64,000 bases of DNA from Bromus sterilis (lineage: Eukaryota > Streptophyta > Magnoliopsida > Poales > Poaceae), in contig OX465600.1 of the NCBI GenBank assembly GCA_950022295.1, forward strand, positions 294,049,782 to 294,113,781, written 5' to 3'. The notes beneath the pieces are model-generated. The model had not been told where the DNA came from. It made no database searches and saw only the letters and a list, made by a program, of their open reading frames with translations. Positions 36,051 to 45,143 of this stretch are shown in pieces (the stretch's first letter is position 1; each line of letters opens with the position of its first letter). The position numbers were made by a program, and so were the translations under genes.

Positions 36051-36640
36051 AAAGGATTGCTTTGGGTTTACAACACATGCATAGTTGTGGCTTGTAACTA
36101 AATACCAGCGACGTATTCTGGATAGATATCTCAAGGTGGATGATTAGTGAGTAGATGCTTATGAATAAACGGTCTACTTGTCTCGGTGTAACGCCCATAC
36201 GATTGAACCTTGCACTCTCTGCTAGCATAATTAGTATTGCGATGAGTTTATATAATTTTGTCAATTGCCCAGCTGTAATTTGTTGACCCATTATTTTTTG
36301 GGAGAGAGACATCACTACTGAGCGTCGTGACGCCCCGGTCCGTATCCTCATCATAAGTTTACACCGCTGCAATTTACTTTTTTCCTTTCTTTTTCCGGTG
36401 CACTTTTATGTCCCCTTGCGTTTAACCCATTGTAAACATCAAGACGAAGGGATTGACAACCCCTCTGACTCGCCGGGAACAAAGTTAGTCATGCCTTGTG
36501 TGTAGGTCCAGGTCAAGCAAGTTGTTGGCGTCGTTTGCTACTAACCACTTACTTGCAGTCTCCGGAATCTTTCTGGTTCGATAAACCATACGCTCTCACG
36601 TGAGGGAAAAGTTAATACTATCTACATCATCACCTTGCAC
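36051..36640 (+). mobile_element. Athila-like LTR fragment, R-U5 part in opposite orientation
   Basis: It reads in plus orientation through landmarks found on the minus strand of the intact LTR: 'TTTGGGTTTACA', 'ATACCAGCGA', 'GATAGATATCTCAAGGTGG', 'GGGAGAGAGACATCACTA' and 'GGAACAAAGTTA'. It is highly diverged. Joined to fragment 3, it forms an LTR whose halves face opposite ways. Confidence 0.6.
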
Positions 36641-36699
36641 TTGGGATAACTAAGAAGAGGTGTATCCACACCAGAAAGCAAGCGCCCTAGTGGTCCTAG

Positions 36700-36960
36700 G
36701 TGAGTTTTTGTCGTCTGCCGTTGGTCTCTCTGTCGTTTGACTTATAAAAGGAAAACGGCGAAGGACTCATGTGTGCTCTAGCTCCTTCTTTATCGTCTGC
36801 CTTTGGGCTCTTTAGCCATCTGTTTTGTAAAAGCAAATGCAAATTAACTCTATGTCGTCTTCTCCTTCTATGTCGCAAGCTTGTACACCAGCAGACGGCA
36901 AATAACCTCTTTGTCGTCTGCCCCAATGAAAAGCAGACGACAAAGAGGCTAACAAATGGC
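36700..36960. mobile_element. DNA-transposon subterminal fragment with 'GTCGTCTGCC' repeats
   Basis: At least five copies of 'GTCGTCTGCC'-like sequence or its complement, including a perfect 16-bp inverted repeat (36906-36921 and 36933-36948, loop 11 bases). Such repeats are common near the ends of grass CACTA elements. No terminus was identified. Confidence 0.45.
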
Positions 36961-38198
36961 AAATTCTGTGTTTATTGAAGTGAGGGTAGCAATGGTTGAC
37001 TTAGATTTACAATAGAGGTATGCACATGGTCATAACTAACTTATATCCCAATATTGTAAAATTAAAGGAAAAATGATGGTGTTTGGGTTCTAATATTTAC
37101 ATCTTGCTTGTAGGTCCTTTTGTCACAGATTTAGATCCACTATTCGACTCATTTTGCATCTGAGGAAACGAGATGACCATGAATATCAATCAAGTCAAGA
37201 ACTTAGAAAGATTGTTAGGAGAAATTGTTCATGAAAGATAGCAAACTCTATGTCTGCACAATGAAGAAGACGTCACTTGGCTATAGAATGATATTAATTT
37301 ACCGTCCTATCATATATTTTTCTATGCACACAATTTTTAAAAATAAAAATATTTATACTTATCTTTATATTTAATATTTTCCAAAGCAGTTCGTTGATAA
37401 TTACCTCTCAACTCACTTGTATGGTCAAGAGGAAATAAATGTATTCATACAAGACCCATCCTATAATTTTGATGTCTTCCTAAAGAGGGCGAAATATGCA
37501 TGGGCAAGCAATCATCAATGGACGCAGGGCTAAATTTTCAAAGGCCTTTAACATTTTTGAAGGTTAAATTTTCGCATTCCGCTTTGATAGTCTCCCAAAT
37601 GATGTTCATCTGTCTATCTATCGATTATAATGATGTACTTTGCAAAGGTTGTTTCATGAAAAAAGTTTACGCTTCTGTTGTGGCCTATTGTACTAGCTGT
37701 TGGTTGCGCTTTGATTTCAATTATTATAAAAACTTTATGACACCTCGCGCGTTGTTGTGAGAACTATTAACAAATACTTTGATGTATTAAAACATGAGAA
37801 AATTTATGAAACATATTATAATTTGATTATAAATTCTTTTTTGAAAGAAATTGTTTTATAGGCTACAAATCTAAGAAAATTTGATGAAAATCCGTGGACC
37901 AGAGAGACAGTGAAAACATCTTCACCCTTCACTGAACCTAAAACAATGATGTGTTGTGATCACAAAGGTCATATCAAACGTTCATTTCATCTTATACGTA
38001 TGTGGAATAACGTTCCACTATCGCAATAGATTGAAAGTCGATAGTTTCAAAACGCGTAGGTGAAAGAGGTACAAAACCATGTGGATAACACCATTCCGCA
38101 CTAGCGAAGGTTATCACACGTCGGGTGCAAATTTATGTTGACAGTTGACATATGTGAATGAGCTAATTGATCCTCATAGTGGCCAATGGGATAGTGAC
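36961..38198. other. AT-rich stretch with no recognised feature
   Basis: About 1.2 kb without a convincing gene, terminal repeat or LTR. A short plus-strand open frame (37500-37760, 86 codons) has no recognisable motif. It may be old transposon interior. Confidence 0.5.
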
Positions 38199-38690
38199 TT
38201 ACACTAGTAGAAAATGGGGCAACCGTCTACACCTTTAGTACCGGTTCCCTTACGAACCGGTACTAAAGGGGTCTTTCGTACCGGTTTGGGTGTCCAGGCG
38301 GGCGAAGAGCTTTCGTACCGGTTCGTGAGGGGCTTTCGTACCGGTTCGTGTTAAGAACCGGTACTAAAAGGTTGGCGTCAGCCAGAAAACCTTTAGTACC
38401 GGTTCGTGACACGAACCGGTACTAAAGGTTTTCCTTTCGTACCGGTTCGTGTTACAAACCGGTACTAAAGGGTTGTGTCGGCCGTTGCAAGTGCTGGCAG
38501 TTTAATTAAGTCACTGTACGTGTGTGATCAGCGGGCAGGTAATCACAAATTTTAGTACCGGGCGCCATCCCCTTGACGTGGACGATATCGTCGCTAAACA
38601 ACTTCAACGGGGCTAATGATTGTTTCGCCTATTCGCCGAGCCGGGGAACGTTTTTCACTTTTTTTACTGATCTTCTTTTGTCAGCTGGAC

Positions 38691-39895
38691 CATCTCTTTC
38701 AAAGTACGAGGGTTTCAAACGAAAACACATGTGTTTCAAAGACATTTTATTTTTTTAACTTATTTCAACTCAAGACTTTTTTTGCATCCAACATGCAGCA
38801 TTCAAAGCCACATACTAAAATTTCAACCCTTTCTGACTTCATTTACTATTTTTCATGCATTTAATGATTTATTTTCAGCTAAATGACCCTGTATTGGAAA
38901 GCACTACAACTGAACTCAGAAATAGTTGAAACTTGGCATGATATCATCATTTGACCCACATAGCATGTGTGCAAAAGTTGAGAGGAGTACGGCAAAAACT
39001 GGATGCACTTCGTGTACAAAGTGGACCATCTCTTTCAAAGTACGAGGGTTTCAGACGAAAACACATGTGTTTCAAAGGAATTTCATTTTTCCAAACTTAT
39101 TTCAACTCAAGACTTTTTTTGCATCCAACATGCAACATTCAAATCCACATACTAAAATTTCAACCCTTTCTCACTTCATTTGATATTTTTCATGCATTTA
39201 ATGATTTATTTTAAGCTAAATGACCCTGTAATTGGAAAGCACTACAACTGAACTCAGAAAAGGTTGAAACTTGGCATTGTATCATCATTTGACCCACATA
39301 GCATGTGTGCAAAAGTTGAGAGGATTACGGCAAAAACTGGATGCACTTCGTGTACAAACTGGACCATCTCTTTCAAAGTACGAGGGTTTCAGACGAAAAC
39401 ACATGTGTTTCAAAGGAATTTCATTATTCTAAATTTATTTCAACTCAAGAATTTTTTTGCATAGAACATGCAGCATTCAAAGCCACATACTAAAATTTTA
39501 ACCCTTTCTGACTTCATTTGCTATTTGTTATGCATTTAATGATTTATTTTGAGCTAAATGACCCTGTAATTGGAAAGCACTACAACTGAACTCAGAAACG
39601 GTTGAAACTTGGCATGGTATCATCATTTGACCCACATAGCATGTGTGCAAAAGTTGAAAGGATTACGGCAAAAACTGGATGCACTTCGTGTACAAACTGG
39701 ACCATCTCTTTCAAAGTACGAGGGTTTCAAACGAAAACACATGTGTTTCAAAAGCATTTCATTTTTCCAAACTTATTTAAACTCAAGAATTTTTTTGCAT
39801 CCAACATGCAACATTCAAATCCACATACTAAATTTCAACCCTTTCTCCCTTCATTTGATATTTTTCATGCATTTAATGATTTATTTTGAGCTAAA
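38691..39895 (+). repeat. Tandem array, unit about 337 bp, 3.6 copies
   Basis: The phrase 'CATCTCTTTCAAAGTACGAG' recurs at 38691, 39027, 39365 and 39703 (spacings 336, 338, 338). Units share 'ACACATGTGTTTCAAA', 'GCATCCAACATGCA' and 'AAAGCACTACAACTGAACTC'. The last unit stops at the AGCTAAA position. Confidence 0.92.
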
Positions 39896-40213
39896 AGGAC
39901 CTTTAGTCCCGGGCGATCAGCCAGAAAACTTTATATATTTAGGAAATTTAGAATTTTATATATTTTAATTTTTTTCAAAATTAAAATTATTAATTGCATC
40001 TGCATAAAGATTACTATTACCTTTAGCAAATTATAAGATTTTCAAATTTTTAGGTTTTAGGTTTGGCAAAAAAATAATTAAAAATAATACAAATTTAAAA
40101 AATTAATTTTATCTATTTATTCAACATTATTATTACATCATTAATTTTTTATTAAAAGAATTATCTAGAATTTAAACAATAAAAGAAATGTGACATCGAC
40201 CAACATGTTAATA

Positions 40214-40357
40214 GGATTGATATGATACTAGTATCAACAACATGCGTGTGAAGCACTTGGAAGTGGGAGGGAAAAGAACTTGGAAGTTAAGCGTGCTAGT
40301 GTTGGAGTAGTGTAAGGATGGGTGACCGGTGTAAGGATGGGTGACCGACTGGGAAGT
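40214..40357 (+). pseudogene. 5S rRNA-derived sequence with duplicated box C
   Basis: 'GGAAGTTAAGCGTGCT' (40282-40297) and 'GGATGGGTGACC' followed by 'CTGGGAAGT' match the A-box and C-box parts of the plant 5S rRNA internal promoter. The segment TGTAAGGATGGGTGACCGG is repeated in tandem (40311-40329 and 40330-40348, period 19). The 5' half (from GGATTGATATGATAC at 40214) is only loosely 5S-like and has insertions. It lies inside CACTA element 3. It is not a functional 5S gene: paired stems are disrupted. Whether RNA polymerase III factors could still bind is unknown. Confidence 0.65.
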
Positions 40358-40688
40358 TTGACCACAGGTAAGTAATTTGACTAGAGATTAAGTGTAGTTA
40401 GACACTAATGAAAATACTAGATATTCTAAAAAAAGAGGGAGTGAAAAATAATTAGAAAAAAATGAATAATTTTTTTTAACGAAATAGCCTTTAGTACCGG
40501 TTCGTGTTACGAACCGGTACCAAAGGTCTCCAGCCCCGCGGGCTTCTCCGTGACCACGTGGAGGCACCTTTAGTACCGGTTCGTAAGGAACCGGTACGAA
40601 AGGGTGGAGGGTTTTAGTACCGGTTCCAAAACCGGTACTAAAGGCCCTTTGGAACCGGTACTAAAGGTGGGTTTCTCTACTAGTGTTA

Positions 40689-40971
40689 GGGCTCTCCCAA
40701 TGCATTATTTCTTAGCACAATATCATAGGAGTAATAAATACTTAAGATACAACCCCTACAATGCATTGTTTCTTAGAAGTTGTATCTTATATAATGATTT
40801 TAGCTTCATGCATAAATGTGATTGGTCTAACCATGCTTTTCTGCATATGGCCACGTGCAATAGTTGTATCTTAGATAAGATACAACCTCCCTCTCTTTCT
40901 TCATTAAATAGTATGCCACATAAGCAAAATGTCTATAATTACGTGCTAAAATACAAGCATTGGAAGTGCCC
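40689..40971. mobile_element. Tourist-like MITE (PIF/Harbinger type), 283 bp
   Basis: Terminal inverted repeats GGGCTCTCCCAATGC and its right-end counterpart GGGCACTTCCAATGC (13 of 15 match), with target duplication TTA at 40686-40688 and 40972-40974. The interior is AT-rich and contains the inverted 'TTGTATCTTA'/'TAAGATACAA' pair. No coding capacity. Confidence 0.75.
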
Positions 40972-40974
40972 TTA

Positions 40975-41235
40975 GAGCAAGTACAATAAGGTGATGTAGG
41001 CGGGCTATAAGACATAAAATATTATATTTTTGATGAGTTGAAAGAGAGAGAAGAGAAGCGGGCTACTAATTAACAACCGACCGTAACACGTGCTCCTAGA
41101 CACTTTGTGTGACTAACATGTGACCCATATATCAAACAAAGTAGTACATATTTACATCTACCGATTGTACTTGTTGACTATAAGATTGGTTATAGATGAC
41201 ATGGCAATAGCCAGCTGGCTATATTATTAGTACTT
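40975..41235. mobile_element. MITE, degraded right end
   Basis: It starts GAGCAAGTACAATAAGG, with a partial inverted match at the right end (...ATTATTAGTACTT). It contains 'GCGGGCTA' and 'TAGCCAGCTGGCTA' as in a common grass MITE. It directly abuts the previous MITE's TTA. Confidence 0.5.
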
Positions 41236-41564
41236 CCATCCTTTTGGGAATAGATGTCCTACAGAATGCTATTGGTTGGCACTATACTAGTAGCAAGCTG
41301 GTTCATGTGGTGACTTCCCAACTGAAATGCTTTACTTTTTCTCCGACCATCAGACCTCGCAATACTACTATCAAACTGGTGATGAAATTCAGTGTGATAT
41401 GCTGATTTTATACCTCCTACCAAAAACACCTTTAGCCAAGAAACAAGCCATGTATGCAATACCGAGAATAGCAACATGTACTGGACTGAATGACCAATGT
41501 GGCAATAAAACACATCATTGATTCAGTTATATACAATATATCATAGATAGATATATAAATAGAT
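41236..41564. other. No recognised feature
   Basis: 329 bases with no convincing gene. The right end is an imperfect ATAG/GATA repeat (41536-41566). Confidence 0.5.
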
Positions 41565-41574
41565 AGATTACTAG

Positions 41575-41868
41575 CTAGAGTAACAGAAATTTATCTACTA
41601 ACTTTTGTGGACCACCCTCCGGAGTAAGGTACCTCTCGATAACTAAAAACTCGCAAATGCCGCAAAGAGATATACCGAGCAAGAAGAGATAGCTACTGAG
41701 GAGACTCATGGGGAGATTATTCTTGTCATTGATCAGATACGCGATGCGAAAAAACGAGACGCCGGCGAAACCCGTAAGGCATCTCACTGCCCATCTGCTA
41801 CGCTCATCGGCCTCCGGTGCCGCAAGCTCCACCTCCACTACCTCCACCTCCAGATCGTCGGTGGCCAT
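41575..41868 (-). CDS. Small two-helix membrane protein A1, unknown family
   Basis: 97 residues from ATG at 41868 (ATGGCC context, shared by all four genes). It has an acidic, Val/Glu-rich N-terminus (residues 4-20), the motif EADERSRWAV (19-28), a hydrophobic stretch (about 28-46), a second and stronger one (about 55-77) containing L-C-G-I-C-E-F, then R-Y-L-T-P-E and the C-terminus L-V-D-K-F-L-L-L. No signal peptide cleavage site is apparent; it probably spans a membrane twice. It is the neighbour and paralogue of B1 (246 bp upstream) and the duplicate partner of A2. The frame is intact. Function not recognised. Single-exon; an AG|GTACCT splice-donor-like site in the R-Y-L codons could shorten it if used. 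Confidence 0.62.
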   Translation of the reverse strand: MATDDLEVEVVEVELAAPEADERSRWAVRCLTGFAGVSFFRIAYLINDKNNLPMSLLSSYLFLLGISLCGICEFLVIERYLTPEGGPQKLVDKFLLL

Positions 41869-42113
41869 ATCACTATATATATTTTCTCTTAGTCAAACAA
41901 ATACGACACCCATATATACATTCGACCAATAAAGGCAAGAGGTGCATATGAATGTAGTGTGACAATCACTGAAGCATGCATCGATTGACAAATGTACGAT
42001 TAGTTAGTTGTAACTCTCCACTAGACTAGAGCATATATATGGAACGTATCGATGGATGAATTTTTCTTTCTTTTGAGAAATGAATGAATAGAGCAGCAAT
42101 AATAATTCAGCGT

Positions 42114-42353
42114 TTACAAAAAAATATCAAGGTACCTGTCGGCATAATCCCAGGCAAGGCCGCAGAGGTATACGAGGAGGAGGTCGAGCAGAAACTTAAG
42201 GAGCGTAGAGAGCAGGTCGTGATGGAGGACGTGATAGTGGATGCAAGCAAGCGAGACGACGGCGCAGCCCACAAAGTGCCGCACTCTCCATCGGCTACGC
42301 TCGTCGGCGTCCGGCGCCACCAGCTCCTGCTCCTTCTGCTCGTGATCGGCCAT
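42114..42353 (-). CDS. Small membrane protein B1, unknown family, shortened C-terminus
   Basis: 79 residues from ATG at 42353. The N-terminus MADHEQKEQELV leads to ADERSRWRVR (residues 16-25), a moderately hydrophobic, His-rich segment (about 29-45) and a strong hydrophobic segment (about 48-68) with Y-L-C-G-L-A-W. It ends R-Y-L-D-I-F-L. Its partner B2 and the A genes continue about ten codons further to an F-L-L-type end, so B1 appears to have lost the conserved tail. It may be decaying, or still functional with a shorter tail. It shares upstream sequence with B2. Function unknown. Confidence 0.55.
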   Translation of the reverse strand: MADHEQKEQELVAPDADERSRWRVRHFVGCAVVSLACIHYHVLHHDLLSTLLKFLLDLLLVYLCGLAWDYADRYLDIFL

Positions 42354-42659
42354 CGTACGACCTCAGTCAATCGATCTACTACTTGGATACTTTCTGGGTT
42401 GCGTTAATTGGCTTCCTTTGGTCTGGAGATCGAAAAAGAAATAAAATATGTTTGTTGGATCCATCGTTTTATTCGGGTTGTTTGTTAGGATCCGTAGTCG
42501 GGGGGTTTAAAAGATGAGATTTTTTTTTGATGGCCCACGTCCGTACTCTGCTTTCCCCACACACACACATGTATAACTCCCTACTTTGATCATTCCCGGC
42601 AAAAATCACGGTGTCCGCCGTGCGCCGTAGGCTGGGCAGGGAAGCTCGCTGGTACGGGA

Positions 42660-43028
42660 AGCGTTGGAGTGATATGGCCAACCAGTGGCAAAAATGATAA
42701 AAATATAGGGCAATTTTGTATGGAACCAAAAATTGTATTGCTGGCATTTAGAAAAATGACACTTCATAGATAGTAACAATAGTGCTGACATATAATCCAA
42801 GGCCACTTATATCTTTGGTTTGTTCGGCACGATGAGGCCCACTTACCTATGTCGTGCCAATAAATTCCACGCCAGCAATAACAACATAGCGCTAACATAC
42901 GAAAAAAATGAGACGTTAATAGTATTAAAAATAATTAGTTTTGGTGTGGATTAGAATCTCCGCACCAACATTTAATTTTTTTTAGGGGTAGCAATTAAAG
43001 TTGGTAATAAGTTTTTTTTCTATTAGTG
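42660..43028. mobile_element. DNA-transposon right-end fragment
   Basis: It ends TTTTTTTCTATTAGTG, the complement of a CACTAATAGAAAAAAA start. It carries the inverted-looking pairs 'GGTGTGGATTAGAATCTCCGCACC' and 'GGCACGATGAGG'/'CGTGCC'. No left end was found. Confidence 0.4.
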
Positions 43029-43079
43029 ATCTGGGCCCTACTCTTTTCTTAACCGAACCTAACACCTTTTTCTCTACCT

Positions 43080-43300
43080 AAGTTGTACGTTCATCCTCAA
43101 CTTGCAACTAGGTTCAATTTTTTTCTATCCCAGTAGCAAGTTCATCATCAACTTGTAACTAGGCCTCAACACAACCCGACCATTTTTTACCTTAGTTCGA
43201 AAGTCATCCTCAACTTGCAACTAGGCTCAATCATTTTTTTCTGACTCAGTTGTAAGTGTGCCCTCGACTCATAAGTGGGTTTGATTTTTTTTCGCCTAGT
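43080..43300 (+). repeat. Four imperfect tandem copies of a 50-64 bp unit
   Basis: Units beginning near 43080, 43130, 43194 and 43248 share 'AGTTG.A', 'TCATCCTCAACTTGCAACTAGG' variants and a T-rich end. Divergence rises toward the last unit. Confidence 0.7.
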
Positions 43301-44384
43301 CAACTTGAAATGTCTATCTTTTTACATAATAAAATAACTTTTTATTGTTTCTTATTCTTTTCAATTCTAAACATAACTACACTTATGTATGTTTTTTTCA
43401 TCTCTCATAAAAAAAACCTTAAAGTGTTGATTTTCTTGAAAAACAAAACAATATGTATTTTTTGTTTCTCCTTTGCTCTTTGTCTCCTTTTTTATTTTTT
43501 ACATTGCAAACCAAAACATTTGAATATGTAGTGATCTTAAAATGTATATTTCCAATTCTTTCTAAAAAATCATGAACTTGTTTTTAGTTCCCGAACATTT
43601 TTTGCACCTGAGATCAATTTTTCGAATAATTTAATTTATTTGGATTCACCAACCTTCTTGTAAATTTTGAATATTTTTCAAAATTCATGAACATTTTTTT
43701 AATAGGTGAATTCTTTTTTGAATTCACCACTACACGTTTCGAGTTCATGTTTTTTTTTCAAATTCATGATTTTTTGTTAATCCATCAACATTTTTGAATA
43801 TATGAAAAAAAATCTGTTATTTTATTTTCTCCCCATCTTTTAGAAATGTTCAACGTGCCTTTCTAAAAAATCAGTGTGTATTGATAAAAAATTAAGCCTA
43901 TATGTTAAAGAAAAGTTGAACGTACATAGAAAAAAGTTCACAGTATATAAAAAGTTCATCATATATTAATTATTTGTTCAATGTATATTTTAAAAGCTTT
44001 CACCATATATTAATAAATTGTTCAGTGTATATGAAAAATGTTGAATATATATTATAAACTTAAACATAAAAGTATAAAAAACCAAAATAAAAACTAAACT
44101 TGGAAGAGAGAAAAAATATAATAAAAAAGACAAATAATTGCATAAATCGTACTACATACTCATACAGATGGTAGAGACCACAACCGTAAGTGAGCGAATA
44201 GGTGTGATATATGGTTAACAATAAACGCTGAACAACAATGCCCCCAAAACAGACAAGATACTTATCTAGAGCAGCAGCAAAAACAATATGGAAAATAACA
44301 CACACAAAAAAGCCATAAAAACATGTTGATATCCCCAATTTTAATGTGATATAGTTATGTTACATTTAAATGAACCTTAGATAC
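43301..44384. other. AT-rich DNA between the two gene pairs
   Basis: Low-complexity sequence rich in 'GAACATTTTT', 'TTGAATATAT' and 'AAAAGTTCA' motifs. No gene recognised. It separates the two copies of the duplicated segment. Confidence 0.6.
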
Positions 44385-44391
44385 TAGTAAT

Positions 44392-44685
44392 CTAGAGCAG
44401 CAAGAATTTATCAACTAGCCTTTGATGACCCGCGGGAGTAAAGTACATATCCAAAAGAAAAACCTCGCAAATGCCGCAAAGAAATAAGCTGAGGCAGACG
44501 AGTAGGATCACGAGGAGCCTCATACGAGGGTCATTGTCATGGATGACTATCCAGGAGAAGCGAAGAATTATAATTGAGACGCCGGCACATCCCATGAGGC
44601 ACGTCACTGCCCATCTGCTCCGCTCGTCGGCCTCCGGCGGCACCAGCTCCACCTCCACCTCCGGCGGCGGCACGGCGGCGGCCAT
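44392..44685 (-). CDS. Small two-helix membrane protein A2, unknown family
   Basis: 97 residues from ATG at 44685, the same length as A1. Its N-terminus is Ala/Pro/Glu/Val-rich, then E-L-V-P-P and the motif EADERSRWAV (19-28), a hydrophobic segment (about 28-50), a second (about 56-78) with L-F-L-C-G-I-C-E-V, and the C-terminal L-V-D-K-F-L-L-L identical to A1. Intact frame. A1 and A2 differ strongly in the first helix but keep the motif, the second helix and the tail, a pattern expected if those parts matter. It lies 188 bp downstream of B2 on the same strand. Function not recognised. Confidence 0.64.
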   Translation of the reverse strand: MAAAVPPPEVEVELVPPEADERSRWAVTCLMGCAGVSIIILRFSWIVIHDNDPRMRLLVILLVCLSLFLCGICEVFLLDMYFTPAGHQRLVDKFLLL

Positions 44686-44873
44686 AGCCCTGCATTATTT
44701 CTTAATCAGTCAAACAAACAAGGCAGACATGCAGTCGCTAAAAAAGGCAAGACTGTACATATGCAGAATATGGATGTAGTGTGAGTGCCTGACATTCAAT
44801 AAAGCATTGATTAATTGACAAATGTAAAATCAATTGTAGATACTTGGATGGTTGTGTTTGATGGATGAATGGA

Positions 44874-45143
44874 TTAGTATAGCAGAAAGAATTTATCTTT
44901 AATGTTCTCTGGATTAAGGTACCTGTGGGCGATATAATCACAGACAAGGCCGTAAAGAAATAAGCCGAGGATGCCGAGCATAAGCATGAGGAACGTCAAG
45001 AGCAGGTCGCCATGGACGACCTGACAGTCGATGCAAACAAGCGAGACGCCGGCCCACCCCACAGGGTGCCTCACTCTCCATCCGCAGCGTTCGTCGGCCT
45101 CCGGCAGCACCAGCTCCTGCTCCCGCTGCTCGTCGTCGGCCAT
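44874..45143 (-). CDS. Small two-helix membrane protein B2, unknown family
   Basis: 89 residues from ATG at 45143. MADDEQREQELV leads to EADERCGWRV (15-24), a first hydrophobic segment (about 29-43), a long second one (about 46-69) rich in Leu/Met/Gly, then H-R-Y-L-N-P-E-N-I-K-D-K-F-F-L-L-Y. The tail matches the A proteins and is missing from B1. It is the most complete B member. It has the same gene order as copy 1 (B upstream of A, same strand). No signal peptide or known domain was recognised. Confidence 0.64.
   Translation of the reverse strand: MADDEQREQELVLPEADERCGWRVRHPVGWAGVSLVCIDCQVVHGDLLLTFLMLMLGILGLFLYGLVCDYIAHRYLNPENIKDKFFLLY

Larger units (their letters stand above)
38202..40685 (+). 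mobile_element. Complete non-autonomous CACTA element (element 3)
   Basis: The terminal inverted repeats are CACTAGTAGAAAATGGG at the left and ...TTCTCTACTAGTG at the right. A 3-bp target duplication TTA lies at 38199-38201 and 40686-40688. Subterminal regions are packed with 'TTTAGTACCGGTTCG' and its complement (38230-38470 and 40490-40670). The interior holds a 337-bp tandem array, an AT-rich block and a 5S rRNA-derived stretch. No transposase, so it would depend on proteins from another element. Strand is arbitrary. Confidence 0.9.
41565..42560 (-). repeat. Segmental duplication, copy 1 (genes A1 and B1)
   Basis: It aligns along its length with 44385-45336. Besides the genes, the A-B spacers share 'TGTAGTGTGA' and 'TTGACAAATGTA', and the upstream flanks share 'TTTGTTAGGATC', 'TAGTCGGGG' and 'TTTTGATGGCCCACG'. 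Non-coding conservation shows that one DNA segment was duplicated, not just the genes. Confidence 0.85.

Noticed and set aside
40214..40357. Functional 5S rRNA gene
   Set aside because: Only the internal promoter-like parts match; the 5' half is disrupted, the C-box is duplicated and there is no terminal T run in the right place.
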